A stretch of DNA of 64,000 bases, taken from assembly GCF_002214365.1 (NCBI RefSeq), contig NZ_CP014854.1, positions 1,785,092 to 1,849,091 of the forward strand, read 5' to 3'. The position numbers were made by a program, and so were the translations under genes. The notes beneath the pieces were generated by a model, which had not been told where the DNA came from, did no database searches, and worked only from the letters and a program-made list of their open reading frames with translations. The stretch is from Thermococcus celer Vu 13 = JCM 8558. Lineage in GTDB: Archaea > Methanobacteriota_B > Thermococci > Thermococcales > Thermococcaceae. This document shows, piece after piece, positions 44,069-55,393 of the stretch (position 1 is its first letter; every line of letters starts with the position of its first letter).

Positions 44069-44716
44069 TCAGCGCGAGGACTGGGCTATCCTCTCTATCT
44101 CTTCCTTCCTGCTGTAGGCGAAGCTCTTCGGATCGGCGTTGGCCGCGGCTATTATCTCCTCGGCAAGCGCCTGGGCGTAGCTCGTCTTGTTGCGGTAGCA
44201 CTTGGCGGAGGCACCGAGGGCGATGTTCTTCAATGCGATGTCGAGCCTCCTTAGCGGGGAAACGTCGACGGCCATGTGATAGCGGATTCCACCGAAGGCT
44301 ATGGTGGTGGTGTCCTCCCTCGGGGCGGAGTTCTCGATGGCCCTGACGAGAACCTGTATCGGGTTCTGCTTGGTCCTGCGCTCGATTATCATGAACGCCT
44401 CCTTGACGACCTCGTAGGCCTTCATCTTCTTGCTCATGAGGGAGCGGTGCTCGCGCCTCATGAAGTGACCGCCGGCCTTGTGGCTACTGGCGCCGCTCCT
44501 CATGACCTTGTTGATGAGGCGCTCCACGATGTGGACGTTGGCCTTCCCGAAGGCCTTCTTGGCGTGCCTTCCGTGGCTGTGAGGAAGCAAGCGGGCCTCG
44601 AGGTTTATGTACGGCCTGAGCGAGGGATCGTTGACGGTCACGTCCTCGACGCTCCACCTTCCCATGACCTTGAGCTCCTTCGGCTGATAGAAGCGCTCTG
44701 TGAGTGCCTTGGCCAT
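44069..44716 (-). CDS. rps7: Ribosomal protein S7
   Basis: A 215-residue small-subunit protein that organises the 16S head and touches the E site. It has an archaeal N-terminal extension before the core ([20 protein letters not shown] and [18 protein letters not shown]). GGAGGTGAAGGTA precedes ATG 44716. It is the last gene of the rpoH-to-rps7 operon in this window; in many archaea the elongation factor genes follow, but here the next gene is convergent. Confidence 0.96.
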   Translation of the reverse strand: MAKALTERFYQPKELKVMGRWSVEDVTVNDPSLRPYINLEARLLPHSHGRHAKKAFGKANVHIVERLINKVMRSGASSHKAGGHFMRREHRSLMSKKMKAYEVVKEAFMIIERRTKQNPIQVLVRAIENSAPREDTTTIAFGGIRYHMAVDVSPLRRLDIALKNIALGASAKCYRNKTSYAQALAEEIIAAANADPKSFAYSRKEEIERIAQSSR

Positions 44717-44721
44717 TACCT

Positions 44722-45165
44722 TCACCTCCTCGGCTTCTCCTTCCTACCCTTGACGAGCTCCTTAAGGGAGACCCTGTTCACCTTGACGACCTTGTACCTG
44801 ATTCCAGGGATATCACCCATGGAACCACCCTTGGGACCGCCGATTCCCTCGATGATGACCTCGTCGTGCTCGTCGATGTGGTTGATGGCACCGTCACCCG
44901 GGGTGAAGGCGGTTACGACCTTTCCGTTCTTGATGAGCTGAACCCTGACGGCCTTACGCATGGCCGAGTTCGGCTGCTTTGCCTCGACGGCTATCTTCTC
45001 AAGGACTATCCCCTTGGCCTGGGGCGCGCCCTCGAGCGGGTCGCTCTTCTCCTTCAGGCGGAGGACCCTTCTCTTGTACCTTATGTCACTCCAGCGGAAC
45101 TTCTTCCTCTTGAGCTTGAGCTTTCTCCCCGCAAACTCTCCGTAAGGGGCCTTCTTTCCAGCCAT
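44722..45165 (-). CDS. rps12: Ribosomal protein S12
   Basis: A 147-residue decoding-centre protein. [20 protein letters not shown] (about 62-81) is the universal S12 signature, and [14 protein letters not shown] follows. GAGGTGATGATC precedes ATG 45165. It follows nusA by ten bases and precedes rps7 by five. Confidence 0.97.
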   Translation of the reverse strand: MAGKKAPYGEFAGRKLKLKRKKFRWSDIRYKRRVLRLKEKSDPLEGAPQAKGIVLEKIAVEAKQPNSAMRKAVRVQLIKNGKVVTAFTPGDGAINHIDEHDEVIIEGIGGPKGGSMGDIPGIRYKVVKVNRVSLKELVKGRKEKPRR

Positions 45166-45175
45166 GATCATCACC

Positions 45176-45918
<743 letters not shown>

Positions 45919-45931
45919 CAACTACACCTCC

Positions 45932-47113
45932 CTACTCCCTTTTCGGTCTCAGGGGGAGATTCATTGCCAGTTTCACGGTCCCCGTACCGACGGGCACGGG
46001 CTGACCTATGAGAACGTTCTCCACGACGCCGTTGAGGGGATCGACCGCACCCCTCTCAGCGGCCTCGAAGAGATGCTGCGTGGTTATCTCGAAGGCCGCC
46101 CTGGCAAGCACGCTGGCCTTCTCCCCTACTATACCGTGCCTGCCTATCGGCCGGATGACCCCGTCGAGCGTCATCATGTCGGCGACGAGCATTATGTGCC
46201 TGACGTCGACCTCGAGACCCTGCTCCTCCATGGTTTTTAGTATTTCATCGATGATGGCGTTTCTCGCGGCCTCGATGCCGAGCACCTCCGCGATCTCACG
46301 AATGTCGTTGGTCCTCGTCCTCGTGGGATCAACGCCCGGAACCTTGAGGACCTGCTTGAAGTTGGAGCCCTCGGTGCGGATGATGTACTCTCCCGTCTTG
46401 CTGTCCTTTGTTATAACGGTCTTTCCGACGCGCGAAAGACCCTTAAGGCGGTGCTTTTTAACCTTTTCGGCGAGTCTCCTCAGGCTGGAGATCTTACCGA
46501 CCTTCTTTGGACGCATTATGACGGTGTAACCGTCGACTTCGAATTCGGCGCTTTTGAACGAGCTCTCCAGCTTTCTCTGGATCCTCTCCATGTCGAGACC
46601 GGCCTTTTCAAGCCTCTCGGGGTCGATCTCAACTATGAACTCGAAGTTGAGGATGTCTATGGTGGTCTCCCTCGCGAGGTTCTCAAGGCTCGTACCCTCG
46701 ATGCGCCTCGCAACCTCAAGGGCCTTCTCCCTATCGTAGCGGTGCTCCTCGTCGAGGTAGACGGTCATTATCGGCGTGGAGGGGTTCTTCCTCGCATCGA
46801 CTATTTCGATGATCCTGGGCAGACCGAGGGTGACGTTTATCTCGGCGACACCTGCGTAGTGGAAGGTGTTTAGGGTCATCTGCGTTGAGGGCTCGCCTAT
46901 CGACTGGGCCGCGACAGTTCCTATGGCCTCTCCGGGCTCTATGAGGGCTTTCTGGTACTCCTTAACGGTTTCGTCTATGATGGCCTGAACCTCGGCCTTT
47001 TTGAGCTTGTATTTTTTGTTGTACTCTATGAGCTTGGCATAGAGCTCCTCCTTGATGTTGTCCGGAAGCTCGGCCTTGTCAACCATGCCCTTGATGGTTT
47101 TTGCGGCGACCAT
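45932..47113 (-). CDS. rpoA2: DNA-directed RNA polymerase subunit A''
   Basis: The 393-residue C-terminal part of the largest subunit (Rpo1C), containing the bridge/trigger-loop end and jaw. GEAIGTVAAQSIGEPSTQMTL (about 57-77) is the trigger loop, and the jaw and C-terminal cleft follow. GGGGTGAGGTAA precedes ATG 47113. It lies five bases after rpoA1. No intein is present. Confidence 0.97.
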   Translation of the reverse strand: MVAAKTIKGMVDKAELPDNIKEELYAKLIEYNKKYKLKKAEVQAIIDETVKEYQKALIEPGEAIGTVAAQSIGEPSTQMTLNTFHYAGVAEINVTLGLPRIIEIVDARKNPSTPIMTVYLDEEHRYDREKALEVARRIEGTSLENLARETTIDILNFEFIVEIDPERLEKAGLDMERIQRKLESSFKSAEFEVDGYTVIMRPKKVGKISSLRRLAEKVKKHRLKGLSRVGKTVITKDSKTGEYIIRTEGSNFKQVLKVPGVDPTRTRTNDIREIAEVLGIEAARNAIIDEILKTMEEQGLEVDVRHIMLVADMMTLDGVIRPIGRHGIVGEKASVLARAAFEITTQHLFEAAERGAVDPLNGVVENVLIGQPVPVGTGTVKLAMNLPLRPKRE

Positions 47114-47118
47114 TTACC

Positions 47119-49836
47119 TCACCCCTTTCCCCTCAATTTGAGCAGGGTTCTCAGAACCACCCTGTTGACGTCGATCGTTTTACCTTTCCAGCTCCTCATT
47201 GGATCTATCCCATCCTCACCGTACCTGAACTGGACGATGATTCCGGTGGGATCCCTGACGGTTCCGTCGTACTCCACCTTGAGGTCCTGAAGGGCGTTTA
47301 TGAGACGGCGCTGCATGTAACCGCTCTGGGCCGTTCTAACGGCGGTATCGACGAGTCCCTCGCGTCCACCCATGGCGTGGAAGAAGTACTCCTGAGGTGT
47401 TAATCCGCTCTTGTAGGAGTTGATGACGAATCCCCTCGCCCTCGCTCCGAGATCGCCGGGCTTGAAGTGCGTCAGAACCCGCTCGCGGTAACCCCTGTAG
47501 AGCCTCTTACCGCGGATGGACTGCTGACCGAGCATGGCGGCCATCTGGGTGATGTTGAGTATCTTACCCCTCGCACCGGTCTTGGCCATTATGACGGCGT
47601 GGTTGCTCATACCGAGATAGCGCTCGGCGACCTTACCGGCGTTGTCACGCGCCTCGGCGAGGGCAGCCATAATCTTGCTCTCCAGCGTTTCCTCGAGGGT
47701 CTTACCGGGTATGGGCTCAAGCTCGCCGTTTCTGTAAGCTTCGATGAGCCTGTTGACCCTTTCCTCGGCCTCCCGAATTATTTCCCTGATCCTGTCAAGG
47801 GCCTCGGTTGGAAGGTCTTCGTCGTCTATCGCCGTTGTAAAGCCCTTGTGGGTTATGACCCATATGGCCAGCTTGGTTACCTGGTCGAGGAACTGCCTCG
47901 CCCTCTCCACACCGTACTCCCTCACGATGATGTCGAGGAGCTTCCCGTCCTCCCTTCCGTAGGCCGTCTTGTCTATCGCCCCGCTGAGGAGTTTGCCGTT
48001 GAGGATGTAGGTGAAACCGTCGTAGGCGAGGGCCCTGACCTCCTCCTCATCCGGGATCAGCTTCTCCTCTATGAGCTTCTCGAGGGCCTCGCACCGCCCA
48101 GGCTCGTCGCAGAGCTTGTTGCGGTACCAGATGGTGAGGTCTTTCGGCAGGAGGAGGGAGAAGATGGTCTTTCCGCTCCAGAGTTCGACCCCGTTCTCAA
48201 CTTTATCCGGCTCGGGAAGCCTATCTACGTCAACGCCCGCGAACATGAGCATCTGCTCCACTTCGGTGCGCTCGAAGTAGGCCCCCTCCCGGGTTAAGAG
48301 GTACCCGCCGGAGATGTGATCCTGGATTCCGGCTATGAGCGGTCCACCGTAACGCGGCGAAATTATGTGGTTCTGAACCTCCATGAGTATCTTTGCCTCC
48401 GCCTGCGCCTCCTCCGTCTGCGGGACGTGGAGGTTCATCTCGTCACCGTCGAAGTCCGCGTTGTAGGGCGGGCAGACGGAGAGGTTGAGGCGGAAGGTCC
48501 TGTAGGGCATCACCCTGACGCGGTGGGCCATGATGGACATCCTGTGGAGGGAGGGTTGCCTGTTGAAGAGCACCACGTCGCCGTCGAGGAGGTGCCTCTC
48601 AACCGTCCAGCCAATATCGAGCTTTTCAGCCACGGTTTCGAGGTTGTTCTCCATGAGGCGGATTCTCCTCCCCTCGGGGTCTATGACGTAGTTCGCCCCC
48701 GGGTACTTCTCCGGCCCGTTGAGGACCATCTTCCTGAGCTTCTCGAAGTTGAACTCGGTGACCTTTTCCGGAACGGTGAGCTCCATGGCGATGGCCATCG
48801 GAACGCCGACCTCGTTGATGCTTATCATCGGATCGGGGCTGATGACCGTACGGGCGGAGAAGTTGACGCGCTTACCGCTGAGGTTGCCCCTGAAACGACC
48901 CTCCTTGCCCTTGAGCCTCTGGGAGAGGGTCTTCAGCGGCCTCCCGCTCTTGTGCTTGGCCGGCGGAATTCCCGAGGTCTCGTTGTTGATGTAGGTGGTA
49001 ACGTGGTACTGAAGGAGGTCCCAGAGGTCCTCGATGATCAGCTGGGGGGCGCCGGCCTCGATGTTGGACTTGAGGCGGTTGTTGATGCGGATTATGTCGA
49101 CGAGCTTGTGGGTAAGGTCGTCCTCCGCTCTGATGCCGCTCTCGAGGGTTATGGACGGCCTCATCGTAACCGGCGGAACAGGCAGAACCGTGAGGACCAT
49201 CCACTCGGGCCGGGCCTTCTCCGCGTCGAGCCCGATGAGGGGCAGGTCCCTGTCGGGTATCTTCTCGAGCCTGTCCCTCACCTCGCTGGGCATCATCCTG
49301 TGCTTGTACTCGTTGCCCTCCTCGTCCTTTCTGAGCTCCCAGTAAACCGTTGGCCTCTCGAACTTTATGGGGAACTGGGGGGCCCCGCAGTGCGGGCAGA
49401 CCATCCTCTCCTTCGCCTTCTTGTGTATCTCCTTGATGAGCCTGTCCTTGGCCTTCTTCCTGTTGCCCGTGACCTCAAACTTGTGGAAGTACTCCTCTAT
49501 CTCCTCGTCCGTTAGTTTTATCCTCCCGCACTCGCGGCAGGTGCTCTCCAGAACCCTGTGGATGGTCTTGGCGAATCCGACGTGGATCACGGGTCTGGCG
49601 AGCTCAACGTGACCGAAGTGACCGGGGCATTCGCCGGCCCTGGCCCCGCAGGTTTCGCACCTGAGGCCGGGGTCTATGACGCCGAGCCTCTTGTCCATGA
49701 GGCCGCCCTCAATCGGATAACCATCCTCGTCGTACGTGTCCGGAACGGTTATCTCGGCCGCGCTCATCTTTCTGATTTCCTGGGGGGAGAGGATTCCGAA
49801 GTCGATACTTCCGATGACCTTCTTTATCGACTGCAT
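47119..49836 (-). CDS. rpoA1: DNA-directed RNA polymerase subunit A'
   Basis: A 905-residue catalytic subunit (Rpo1N). Zinc motifs CETCGARAGECPGHFGH (near 60-76), a CRECG and CPHCG pair, and the active-site loop YNADFDGDEMNLH (about 450-462) with three Asp residues binding Mg2+. GGTGTGATCGCC precedes ATG 49836. It follows rpoB by five bases. No intein is present. Confidence 0.98.
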   Translation of the reverse strand: MQSIKKVIGSIDFGILSPQEIRKMSAAEITVPDTYDEDGYPIEGGLMDKRLGVIDPGLRCETCGARAGECPGHFGHVELARPVIHVGFAKTIHRVLESTCRECGRIKLTDEEIEEYFHKFEVTGNRKKAKDRLIKEIHKKAKERMVCPHCGAPQFPIKFERPTVYWELRKDEEGNEYKHRMMPSEVRDRLEKIPDRDLPLIGLDAEKARPEWMVLTVLPVPPVTMRPSITLESGIRAEDDLTHKLVDIIRINNRLKSNIEAGAPQLIIEDLWDLLQYHVTTYINNETSGIPPAKHKSGRPLKTLSQRLKGKEGRFRGNLSGKRVNFSARTVISPDPMISINEVGVPMAIAMELTVPEKVTEFNFEKLRKMVLNGPEKYPGANYVIDPEGRRIRLMENNLETVAEKLDIGWTVERHLLDGDVVLFNRQPSLHRMSIMAHRVRVMPYRTFRLNLSVCPPYNADFDGDEMNLHVPQTEEAQAEAKILMEVQNHIISPRYGGPLIAGIQDHISGGYLLTREGAYFERTEVEQMLMFAGVDVDRLPEPDKVENGVELWSGKTIFSLLLPKDLTIWYRNKLCDEPGRCEALEKLIEEKLIPDEEEVRALAYDGFTYILNGKLLSGAIDKTAYGREDGKLLDIIVREYGVERARQFLDQVTKLAIWVITHKGFTTAIDDEDLPTEALDRIREIIREAEERVNRLIEAYRNGELEPIPGKTLEETLESKIMAALAEARDNAGKVAERYLGMSNHAVIMAKTGARGKILNITQMAAMLGQQSIRGKRLYRGYRERVLTHFKPGDLGARARGFVINSYKSGLTPQEYFFHAMGGREGLVDTAVRTAQSGYMQRRLINALQDLKVEYDGTVRDPTGIIVQFRYGEDGIDPMRSWKGKTIDVNRVVLRTLLKLRGKG

Positions 49837-49841
49837 GGCGA

Positions 49842-52800
49842 TCACACCCTATCAACCAGTTTGAGAGACGGCCTTATTCCCATCGCCTTCAGCTCGTCCA
49901 GCAGTAGCTTGAAGGCGTAGCTCATCTCCACCTTGCTTATCCTCTCTTCCTCTCCGCAGACGGGGCAGTAGACCTTTCCCCTACGTTTGTCTTCCAGGGC
50001 TATGTGTCCGCAGTTCTCGCAGACCCACACCTCTGTCTTATCGCTCTCCTCAAGGAGACGTTCTATGAGCAGCATAGCGGCGCCGTGGCCGATGAGGACG
50101 TCGCGCTCCATCTCACCGAACCTGAGACCGCCCTCGCGGGCCCTTCCCTCGGTCGGCTGCTTGGTGAGAACCTGAACAGGTCCCCTGCTCCTCGCGTGCA
50201 TCTTGTCCGCGACCATGTGGTGCAGTCTCTGGTAGTAGATGACACCGACGAATACGTCCGCCTCGAGCCTCCTACCTGTGATGCCGTCGTACATTACCTC
50301 CCTTCCGCTGTGTTTGAAGCCGAGCTCCTCGAGCTCCTTCCTGAGCTTCTCCTCCGGTTCTCCGATGAAGGCGGTGCCGTCAACGCGCCTTCCTTTAAGC
50401 GATGCCACCTTCCCGCCTATTGCCTCTATGAGCTGTCCAACGGTCATACGGCTCGGGATACCGTGCGGGTTGACTATTAGATCGGGAACTATTCCGCTCT
50501 CCGTCCAGGGCATGTCCTCCTGCGGGACGATGAGGCCGATGACACCCTTCTGTCCGTGCCTCGACGCGAACTTGTCACCGAACTCCGGGATGCGAAGATC
50601 CCTCGTGGTAACCTTCACGAGCTTTGTTCCGTCGCCGGTCTCGGTGATGATGACCTTGTCCACAACACCCGTCTCGCTCGGCCTGACGGTGAGGCTGGTC
50701 TCGCGCCTCTCCTGCAGGATTATGCCTCCGAGACCGCTCTGCTCCTCAAGGAACCTCGGAGGTGAGGTCCTTCCAACGAGGACGTCCTTGCCATTAACCT
50801 TTGACTCCGGAAAGATTATGCCGTCCTCGTCGAGGTGGCGGTAGTAACGCTCACCAAGGTAACCCTGTATCGTTGGGTCCGGGATCTCGAAGCGGTCGGT
50901 CTGACCTCCGAGGTACCTCTTCTCCTCGGCCTCGTAGGTTCTGAAGAAGGTCGAGCGGGCCAGCCCGCGCTCTATCGAGGCCTTGTTCATTATTATCGCG
51001 TCTTCCATGTTGTACCCCGCGTAGCTGAGAACCGCGACCACGAAGTTCTGACCGGCGGGCCTCTCCTCGAAGCCGACGGCCTTCATGATCCTCGAGTTGA
51101 CGAGGGGAACCTGCGGGTAGTGCATCAGGTGACCCCTCGTGTCAACGCGGATCCTGAAGTTCGCCCATCCAAGACCGAGGCTCTGCTTGGCCATGCCTGC
51201 GCCGTAGGTGTTACGCGGAGCCGCGTTGTGCTCGGGATAGGGAACGAGTGAGGCTGGGATACCGAGTATCGCCGCGGGCATGAGCTCGAGATGGGTGTGC
51301 TCCTCGGTTACCTCCCATGGCCAGGTGGCGACGAGGGCGTTCTCCTCCTCCTCGGCGTCGAGGTACTCGATGACGCCCATCTTGACGAGGTCGCTCCAGG
51401 TTAAGCTTCCGTTCTTTATCGCCTCGACGTGCTCTCTGGTGAGCTTTGGCCGACCGTTCTCCACTATGATAAGCGGCCTCCTGACCCTGCCGTCATCGCT
51501 GTTGACGTATATCTCCTTGACATCCTCATCCTGGTAGAGGGCAACGTTTATGATGTCGCTTATCTTCCCGCTTCTCCTGTCGGTTCGTATTCTGTTCACG
51601 AAGCCCTCCCCATCCTCCACGGTTCCAACGAGAACGCCGTTAAGGTAGAGGCGCCAGAGGTCGGGGTTTGGTCTCCTCTCCTCTATCGGAACGACTCCGA
51701 GTCTCTCCAGGTATTCCCTGACCTCCTCCTCTGGAACCCCGGTGGTTATCTGGGACATGAGGGCGAGGTTCTTGACGAGACCGCAGTTCGGACCCTCGGG
51801 GGTCTCGGTCGGACATATCCTGCCCCAGTGGGTTCCGTGAAGGTCACGGGCCTCGAAATGCGGCTGTTCCCTGCTGAGCGGCGAGGTGACGCGCCTGAGG
51901 TGGGAGAGCGTCGATATGTAGTTCGTCCTGTCCAGCAGCTGGCTCACACCGGTTCTGCCACCGGGCCACGAACCCGTCGCGAGGGCGTGCTCGATCCTCT
52001 CGCTGAGGACGTCGGGCCTTATGGAGTTCCTAACGAAGCGCTGGATGTTCTCGAAGGTGTAGCGCTCGCCCTTCCTCTGGTAGGTCTTTGTCATCTGGTA
52101 CTGCATGTCCTTGACGAGCTGACCGAAGGCGACCCTGAAGAGGTCCATGAGCAGGTCGCCCGCGAGCTTGAGTCTCTTGTTGGCGTAGTGGTCCTTGTCG
52201 TCCTCGCCGCGGAGACCGAGGGAAAGCTCAAGAACCCGGAGAGCCATCATACCGAGGTAGTAGGCCTTTGCCTTCCTGTCCTTCTCCTCAACGCCCATGT
52301 GTGGCAAGAGGTTGTTGTCAATGATGTTCTGGGCCCTTCTGAGCCTGTACTCCTTCGGCTGGCCGGGCAGGGATAGTTTTCCAATGTAGTCGAGGGCCTC
52401 CTCCTGAGTCGTTACGTCGCTCGCGTCCTCGAGGTTGTCGAAGAGAACGTGCTGTATGCGCGGGTCGTCGCTCACGGCCTCCACTATCTCCCTGTCGCTG
52501 AGGAGGCCGAGGGCGCGCATGACGTAGACGAACTTAACCGGCCTTGGAACGTTCGGGAGTTTGACGTAGAGGATGCCGTCCTTCCTCCTCTCAACCGTGA
52601 TTAGGGCCCTGTACCCGTGCCTGTAAGAGAAGCACTTGGCTATTATCCTGTTCTGCCGCTCATCCCTCTCCACCAGCGTCTTGTTCGGGGCGAGGTCCTC
52701 GATGGAAACTATAACCCTCTCGGAGCCGTTGACGATGAAGTATCCTCCGGGGTCCTTTGGATCCTCACCGAGCTTTATGAGCTCCTCATCGCTGAGGCCG

Positions 52801-53210
52801 TAGAGGCGGCAGGCCTTGGATTTGAGCATTATCGGGAGTTCACCGATGCGAACCTCAACGGCTTCCTGGGAAACACCGTTGACGACGGGAATGAGCTCAA
52901 GGTAAATGGGAGCAGAATAGGTCAGGTTCCTGATCCTCGCGTCCATCGGGTAGAGGGGCTTTCTCTGCCCCTGCGCCTCCTGGAACTCGGGCTCGCCGAG
53001 GCGAACCTTCCCGAACTTGACCTCAAAATCGGGGATGTCCGGCTTGACCCCACCGAACTCGTCTATGACCTCCTGCATTCCGTGGTCGATGAAGGCGTTG
53101 TAAGAGTCAAGATGCTGTCTGACGAGGCCCTTCTCCTTCCAGTAAGCCTCCATAACGAGCCAGAGATCGTCGGGAGTAACATCAACAACGGTCGGTCCTC
53201 TCGATGCCAT
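49842..53210 (-). CDS. rpoB: DNA-directed RNA polymerase subunit B
   Basis: A 1122-residue second-largest subunit (Rpo2) in one piece; in methanogens and some other archaea it is split. [15 protein letters not shown] (near 890-905) is the Rpb2 signature, and the C-terminal zinc site is CENCG...CPVCG (about 1069-1094). GGGGTGAGATT precedes ATG 53210. It lies 17 bases after rpoH. Confidence 0.98.
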   Translation of the reverse strand: MASRGPTVVDVTPDDLWLVMEAYWKEKGLVRQHLDSYNAFIDHGMQEVIDEFGGVKPDIPDFEVKFGKVRLGEPEFQEAQGQRKPLYPMDARIRNLTYSAPIYLELIPVVNGVSQEAVEVRIGELPIMLKSKACRLYGLSDEELIKLGEDPKDPGGYFIVNGSERVIVSIEDLAPNKTLVERDERQNRIIAKCFSYRHGYRALITVERRKDGILYVKLPNVPRPVKFVYVMRALGLLSDREIVEAVSDDPRIQHVLFDNLEDASDVTTQEEALDYIGKLSLPGQPKEYRLRRAQNIIDNNLLPHMGVEEKDRKAKAYYLGMMALRVLELSLGLRGEDDKDHYANKRLKLAGDLLMDLFRVAFGQLVKDMQYQMTKTYQRKGERYTFENIQRFVRNSIRPDVLSERIEHALATGSWPGGRTGVSQLLDRTNYISTLSHLRRVTSPLSREQPHFEARDLHGTHWGRICPTETPEGPNCGLVKNLALMSQITTGVPEEEVREYLERLGVVPIEERRPNPDLWRLYLNGVLVGTVEDGEGFVNRIRTDRRSGKISDIINVALYQDEDVKEIYVNSDDGRVRRPLIIVENGRPKLTREHVEAIKNGSLTWSDLVKMGVIEYLDAEEEENALVATWPWEVTEEHTHLELMPAAILGIPASLVPYPEHNAAPRNTYGAGMAKQSLGLGWANFRIRVDTRGHLMHYPQVPLVNSRIMKAVGFEERPAGQNFVVAVLSYAGYNMEDAIIMNKASIERGLARSTFFRTYEAEEKRYLGGQTDRFEIPDPTIQGYLGERYYRHLDEDGIIFPESKVNGKDVLVGRTSPPRFLEEQSGLGGIILQERRETSLTVRPSETGVVDKVIITETGDGTKLVKVTTRDLRIPEFGDKFASRHGQKGVIGLIVPQEDMPWTESGIVPDLIVNPHGIPSRMTVGQLIEAIGGKVASLKGRRVDGTAFIGEPEEKLRKELEELGFKHSGREVMYDGITGRRLEADVFVGVIYYQRLHHMVADKMHARSRGPVQVLTKQPTEGRAREGGLRFGEMERDVLIGHGAAMLLIERLLEESDKTEVWVCENCGHIALEDKRRGKVYCPVCGEEERISKVEMSYAFKLLLDELKAMGIRPSLKLVDRV

Positions 53211-53227
53211 AATCTCACCCCTCAGAA

Positions 53228-53476
53228 TCAGTCCTCAACCACCAGACGATAGTAGTAATAGTACCCTGCCGTCCGGCTCTTCCTTTTGATCTCAAGAACG
53301 TCACCGGGCTTTGCACCCAGGGCCACCACGGCCGGGTCCGAAGCCTTGATCTGGGGAAGCTGGGAAATCTGGATCCTGTATCTCCTCAGGAGCTCCTTCG
53401 TCTCCTCCTCGCTGAGTATCCTGTGTTCAGGAACCAGCTCGTGAGCGAATATATCAAACTCTTTTTTCGTCGCCAC
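53228..53476 (-). CDS. rpoH: DNA-directed RNA polymerase subunit H
   Basis: The 82-residue Rpb5-like C-terminal domain (Rpo5), with [13 protein letters not shown] and the [10 protein letters not shown] segment. The reading frame extends seven codons upstream, but those cover the AAGGGGGC ribosome site, and the family begins MA-KKEF, so GTG 53476 is the start. It is the first gene of the operon running through rpoB, rpoA1, rpoA2, rpl30e, nusA, rps12 and rps7. Confidence 0.94.
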   Translation of the reverse strand: MATKKEFDIFAHELVPEHRILSEEETKELLRRYRIQISQLPQIKASDPAVVALGAKPGDVLEIKRKSRTAGYYYYYRLVVED

Positions 53477-53532
53477 CGAGAATTGCCCCCTTAACATTTT
53501 TAAGAACGATTATCACTACCTCCCCCTGCGGG

Positions 53533-53552
53533 TTTCGGTATATAAGCTTTTC
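53533..53552 (-). promoter_or_regulatory. Promoter of the rpoH-rpoB-rpoA operon
   Basis: On the minus strand CGAAAAGCTTATATACCG is a strong BRE plus TATA element, 60-75 bases before the rpoH start. A plus-strand TTTATATCGG (about 53577-53586) and ACCTTATAAATG (about 53660-53671) also look like promoters, but no convincing gene follows either. Confidence 0.75.
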
Positions 53553-53820
53553 GAGTGACAACTCGCTCAGAGGGGTTTATATCGGTTACGAAAAGTTTAA
53601 GAACCTTCTTCCATCCAAAAAGCTACTCTGATGCACTTTTATGTTCACCACCATCGAGAAAACCTTATAAATGTCCCACCATGGTTTGAAATTCAAACAC
53701 ATCGAAAGAGACACCCATTGGGCTTTAGCACCCGGAAAGTTCTCCAAAACGGTCTTTGGAAAAAGGCCTGCGAAAAGGGTGTTTTCTTTAGAAAATTATT
53801 TAGAAAATTTGGGAAATAGA

Positions 53821-53895
53821 GGCGTGCGCTCTAAGCTGGTAAGGGGAAGGGGATTAACGTTAAGACCTGTTACTGAACAGAAGTCCCTTCCGTTG
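53821..53895 (-). repeat. tRNA-downstream repeat, module B (degraded copy, tRNA-Leu)
   Basis: GCGTGCGCTCTAAGCTGG and GGATTAACGTTAAGACCTG match the other B modules, but the GGCGCCC hairpin end is replaced by GAACAGAAGTCCCTTCC. CCGTTGGTGTTT at 53890-53901 then matches the junction sequence 41321-41334 in reverse complement. It lies at the far side of the A+C unit, as copy 3 does at tRNA-Pro. Confidence 0.75.
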
Positions 53896-53939
53896 GTGTT
53901 TATGCCGTCAAAAGGCGTTTAAAACTCGAATTCGAGAGT

Positions 53940-54100
53940 AAAAGGCCAAATTCAAGGGGTTTTCAATCTCCCGCGCTCCGAAGGAGCGCCATCCAAAAGT
54001 AAACCCTTTATCAATAACACGTTAACGGCGAATTCAAGATTGGATAACCTTTTTAGAAGCAAACACGTCTCAAAATCGCCCAAAAAAAGAATCACAACCT
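53940..54100 (-). repeat. tRNA-downstream repeat, modules A + C (tRNA-Leu copy)
   Basis: Module C (53945-54008, with hairpin GCGCTCC-GAA-GGAGCGC at 53973-53989) and module A (54009-54096) are the reverse complement of 41112-41280, in the same order and spacing. Read from tRNA-Leu the order is A, C, B, the same as after tRNA-Pro copy 2. With module B it occupies most of the gap between rpoH and tRNA-Leu. Confidence 0.85.
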
Positions 54101-54129
54101 TTCCGCCAGCGCTTTTTAAAAGGGCTGAA

Positions 54130-54217
54130 TGGTGCGGGGGCGGGGATTTGAACCCCGGAACCCCTACGGGAGTGGATCTTGAGTCCACCGCCTTTGACCA
54201 GGCTCGGCAACCCCCGC
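54130..54217 (-). tRNA. tRNA-Leu (anticodon CAA)
   Basis: An 88-nt class II tRNA on the minus strand with acceptor GCGGGGG/CCCCCGC, anticodon loop CTCAAGA between GGTGGA and TCCACT, a long variable arm (CCCGTAGGGG), T-loop GTTCAAATC and encoded CCA. It reads UUG codons. Confidence 0.95.
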
Positions 54218-54249
54218 TCGCGCGGGTTCGAGAATAATGACCCCAACCT

Positions 54250-54264
54250 CGCTTATAAATTTAA
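54250..54264 (-). promoter_or_regulatory. tRNA-Leu promoter
   Basis: On the minus strand TTAAATTTATAAGCG gives a TATA box centred near 54256, about 40 bases before the tRNA 5' end. Confidence 0.55.
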
Positions 54265-54311
54265 CCCAGAAAGTCCGGCCAAAAAACCGGTACAAATGAA
54301 GAGAAAAGACC

Positions 54312-54995
54312 TCAGCGTTCCATCTTCCTGACGCCGTCTTTGGTACCAACGAGAACCACGTCGGCTATGTCGGCGAAGATGCCGTTCTCGACGACTCCGG
54401 GGATATTGTTGAGCTCTATCTCGAGGTCGAGCGGGTCGTCTATGCGGTGGAACCTCGCGTCGAGGATGAAGTTACCGTTGTCCGTAACGACGGGCCCGTC
54501 CTTTTTACTCGCCATCCTGAGTTCCGCCTCGGCGTTGAAGACCTCTATCTCCTCGGCTATGGCACGCCATGCCGCCGGAATCACCTCTATGGGAACGGGC
54601 ATCCTCTGGCCGAGTCTCTCGACGAGCTTGCCCTCGTCAACGAGGACGAGGAAAGTCCCGGCGCGGTACTCGATTATCTTCTCCATGGTGAGGGCGGCGC
54701 CACGCCCCTTTATGAGGTTCATCTGCGGGTCAACCTCGTCGGCCCCGTCAACCGCTATGTCTATCGCGTCGACCTCGTCCAGTCCAACCACGGGGATGCC
54801 GTTCTCAATGGCGAGGAGCCTCGACTGATGGGACGTCGGAACTCCGTAGACGTCCTCGAGCTCCCCCTCCATGATGAGCTTGCCGAGGTACTCGATGAAG
54901 TACGCGGTGGTGGAACCCGTGCCGAGGCCCACCACCATGTCGTCCTCGATGAACTTTAATGCCTCCCGGGCAACCGCCCTCTTCAGTTCCTCCAT
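54312..54995 (-). CDS. rpiA: Ribose-5-phosphate isomerase A
   Basis: A 227-residue enzyme interconverting ribose-5-phosphate and ribulose-5-phosphate. GLGTGSTTAYFIEYLG (about 23-38) binds phosphate, DIAVDGADEVDPQMNLIKGRGAA (about 79-101) holds the catalytic Asp and Lys, and LVDEGKLVERLG follows. In archaea it supplies ribose from the ribulose monophosphate route. GGGGTGATCCC precedes ATG 54995. It follows a small membrane protein gene by four bases. Confidence 0.95.
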   Translation of the reverse strand: MEELKRAVAREALKFIEDDMVVGLGTGSTTAYFIEYLGKLIMEGELEDVYGVPTSHQSRLLAIENGIPVVGLDEVDAIDIAVDGADEVDPQMNLIKGRGAALTMEKIIEYRAGTFLVLVDEGKLVERLGQRMPVPIEVIPAAWRAIAEEIEVFNAEAELRMASKKDGPVVTDNGNFILDARFHRIDDPLDLEIELNNIPGVVENGIFADIADVVLVGTKDGVRKMER

Positions 54996-54999
54996 GGGA

Positions 55000-55344
55000 T
55001 CACCCCGTCACCGTCCCGTTATGAGCGAGCTGATAGAGCAGGCTCTGATTCGAGTAGAACTCGGGCTGGAAGTTGATCATAGCGGTGTAACCGAGCATGG
55101 CGAAGTAGAGCCAGAACATGAACCATCCCCAGAACGCTTTCTTAAGTATCTGGCGCTCGTCCTCGATCTCTGGGGGGAGTTCCTTTATGATGGCCATGAC
55201 GAACTTGTCGGTGACCAGGAACATGGCGAACCCTATCAGCCAGCCATACTGAACGTAAGAGGAGGCGACCCCACTAACTAAGCCACAGATGAGCCCCCAC
55301 AGATAGACCGAGAGTGAAAACTTATTCTCAAGTGTCAGCTCCAC
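55000..55344 (-). CDS. Small membrane protein, about 3 segments
   Basis: A 114-residue protein with about three hydrophobic helices (SVYLWGLICGLVSGVAS, WLIGFAMFLVTDKFVMA, FWGWFMFWLYFAMLGYTAM) and a conserved-looking charged loop ELPPEIEDERQ. The size and layout resemble archaeal EMC6-like insertase subunits, but I cannot show homology. GGTGAAGAAC is the ribosome site for GTG 55344; the frame to 55353 covers it. Four bases separate its stop from rpiA. Confidence 0.6.
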   Translation of the reverse strand: MELTLENKFSLSVYLWGLICGLVSGVASSYVQYGWLIGFAMFLVTDKFVMAIIKELPPEIEDERQILKKAFWGWFMFWLYFAMLGYTAMINFQPEFYSNQSLLYQLAHNGTVTG

Positions 55345-55393
55345 GTTCTTCACCTACGCTTAGCTTTAAAAAGACCTTTTTAAAACCTTTCCG

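Noticed and set aside
47119-53210. Possible inteins in the RNA polymerase subunits
   Set aside because: The A' and B proteins have normal family length and uninterrupted active-site motifs.
53577-53671. Two plus-strand TATA-like boxes between rpoH and tRNA-Leu
   Set aside because: The frames that follow have poor codon use and no ribosome site and run into the repeats, so no gene is called.
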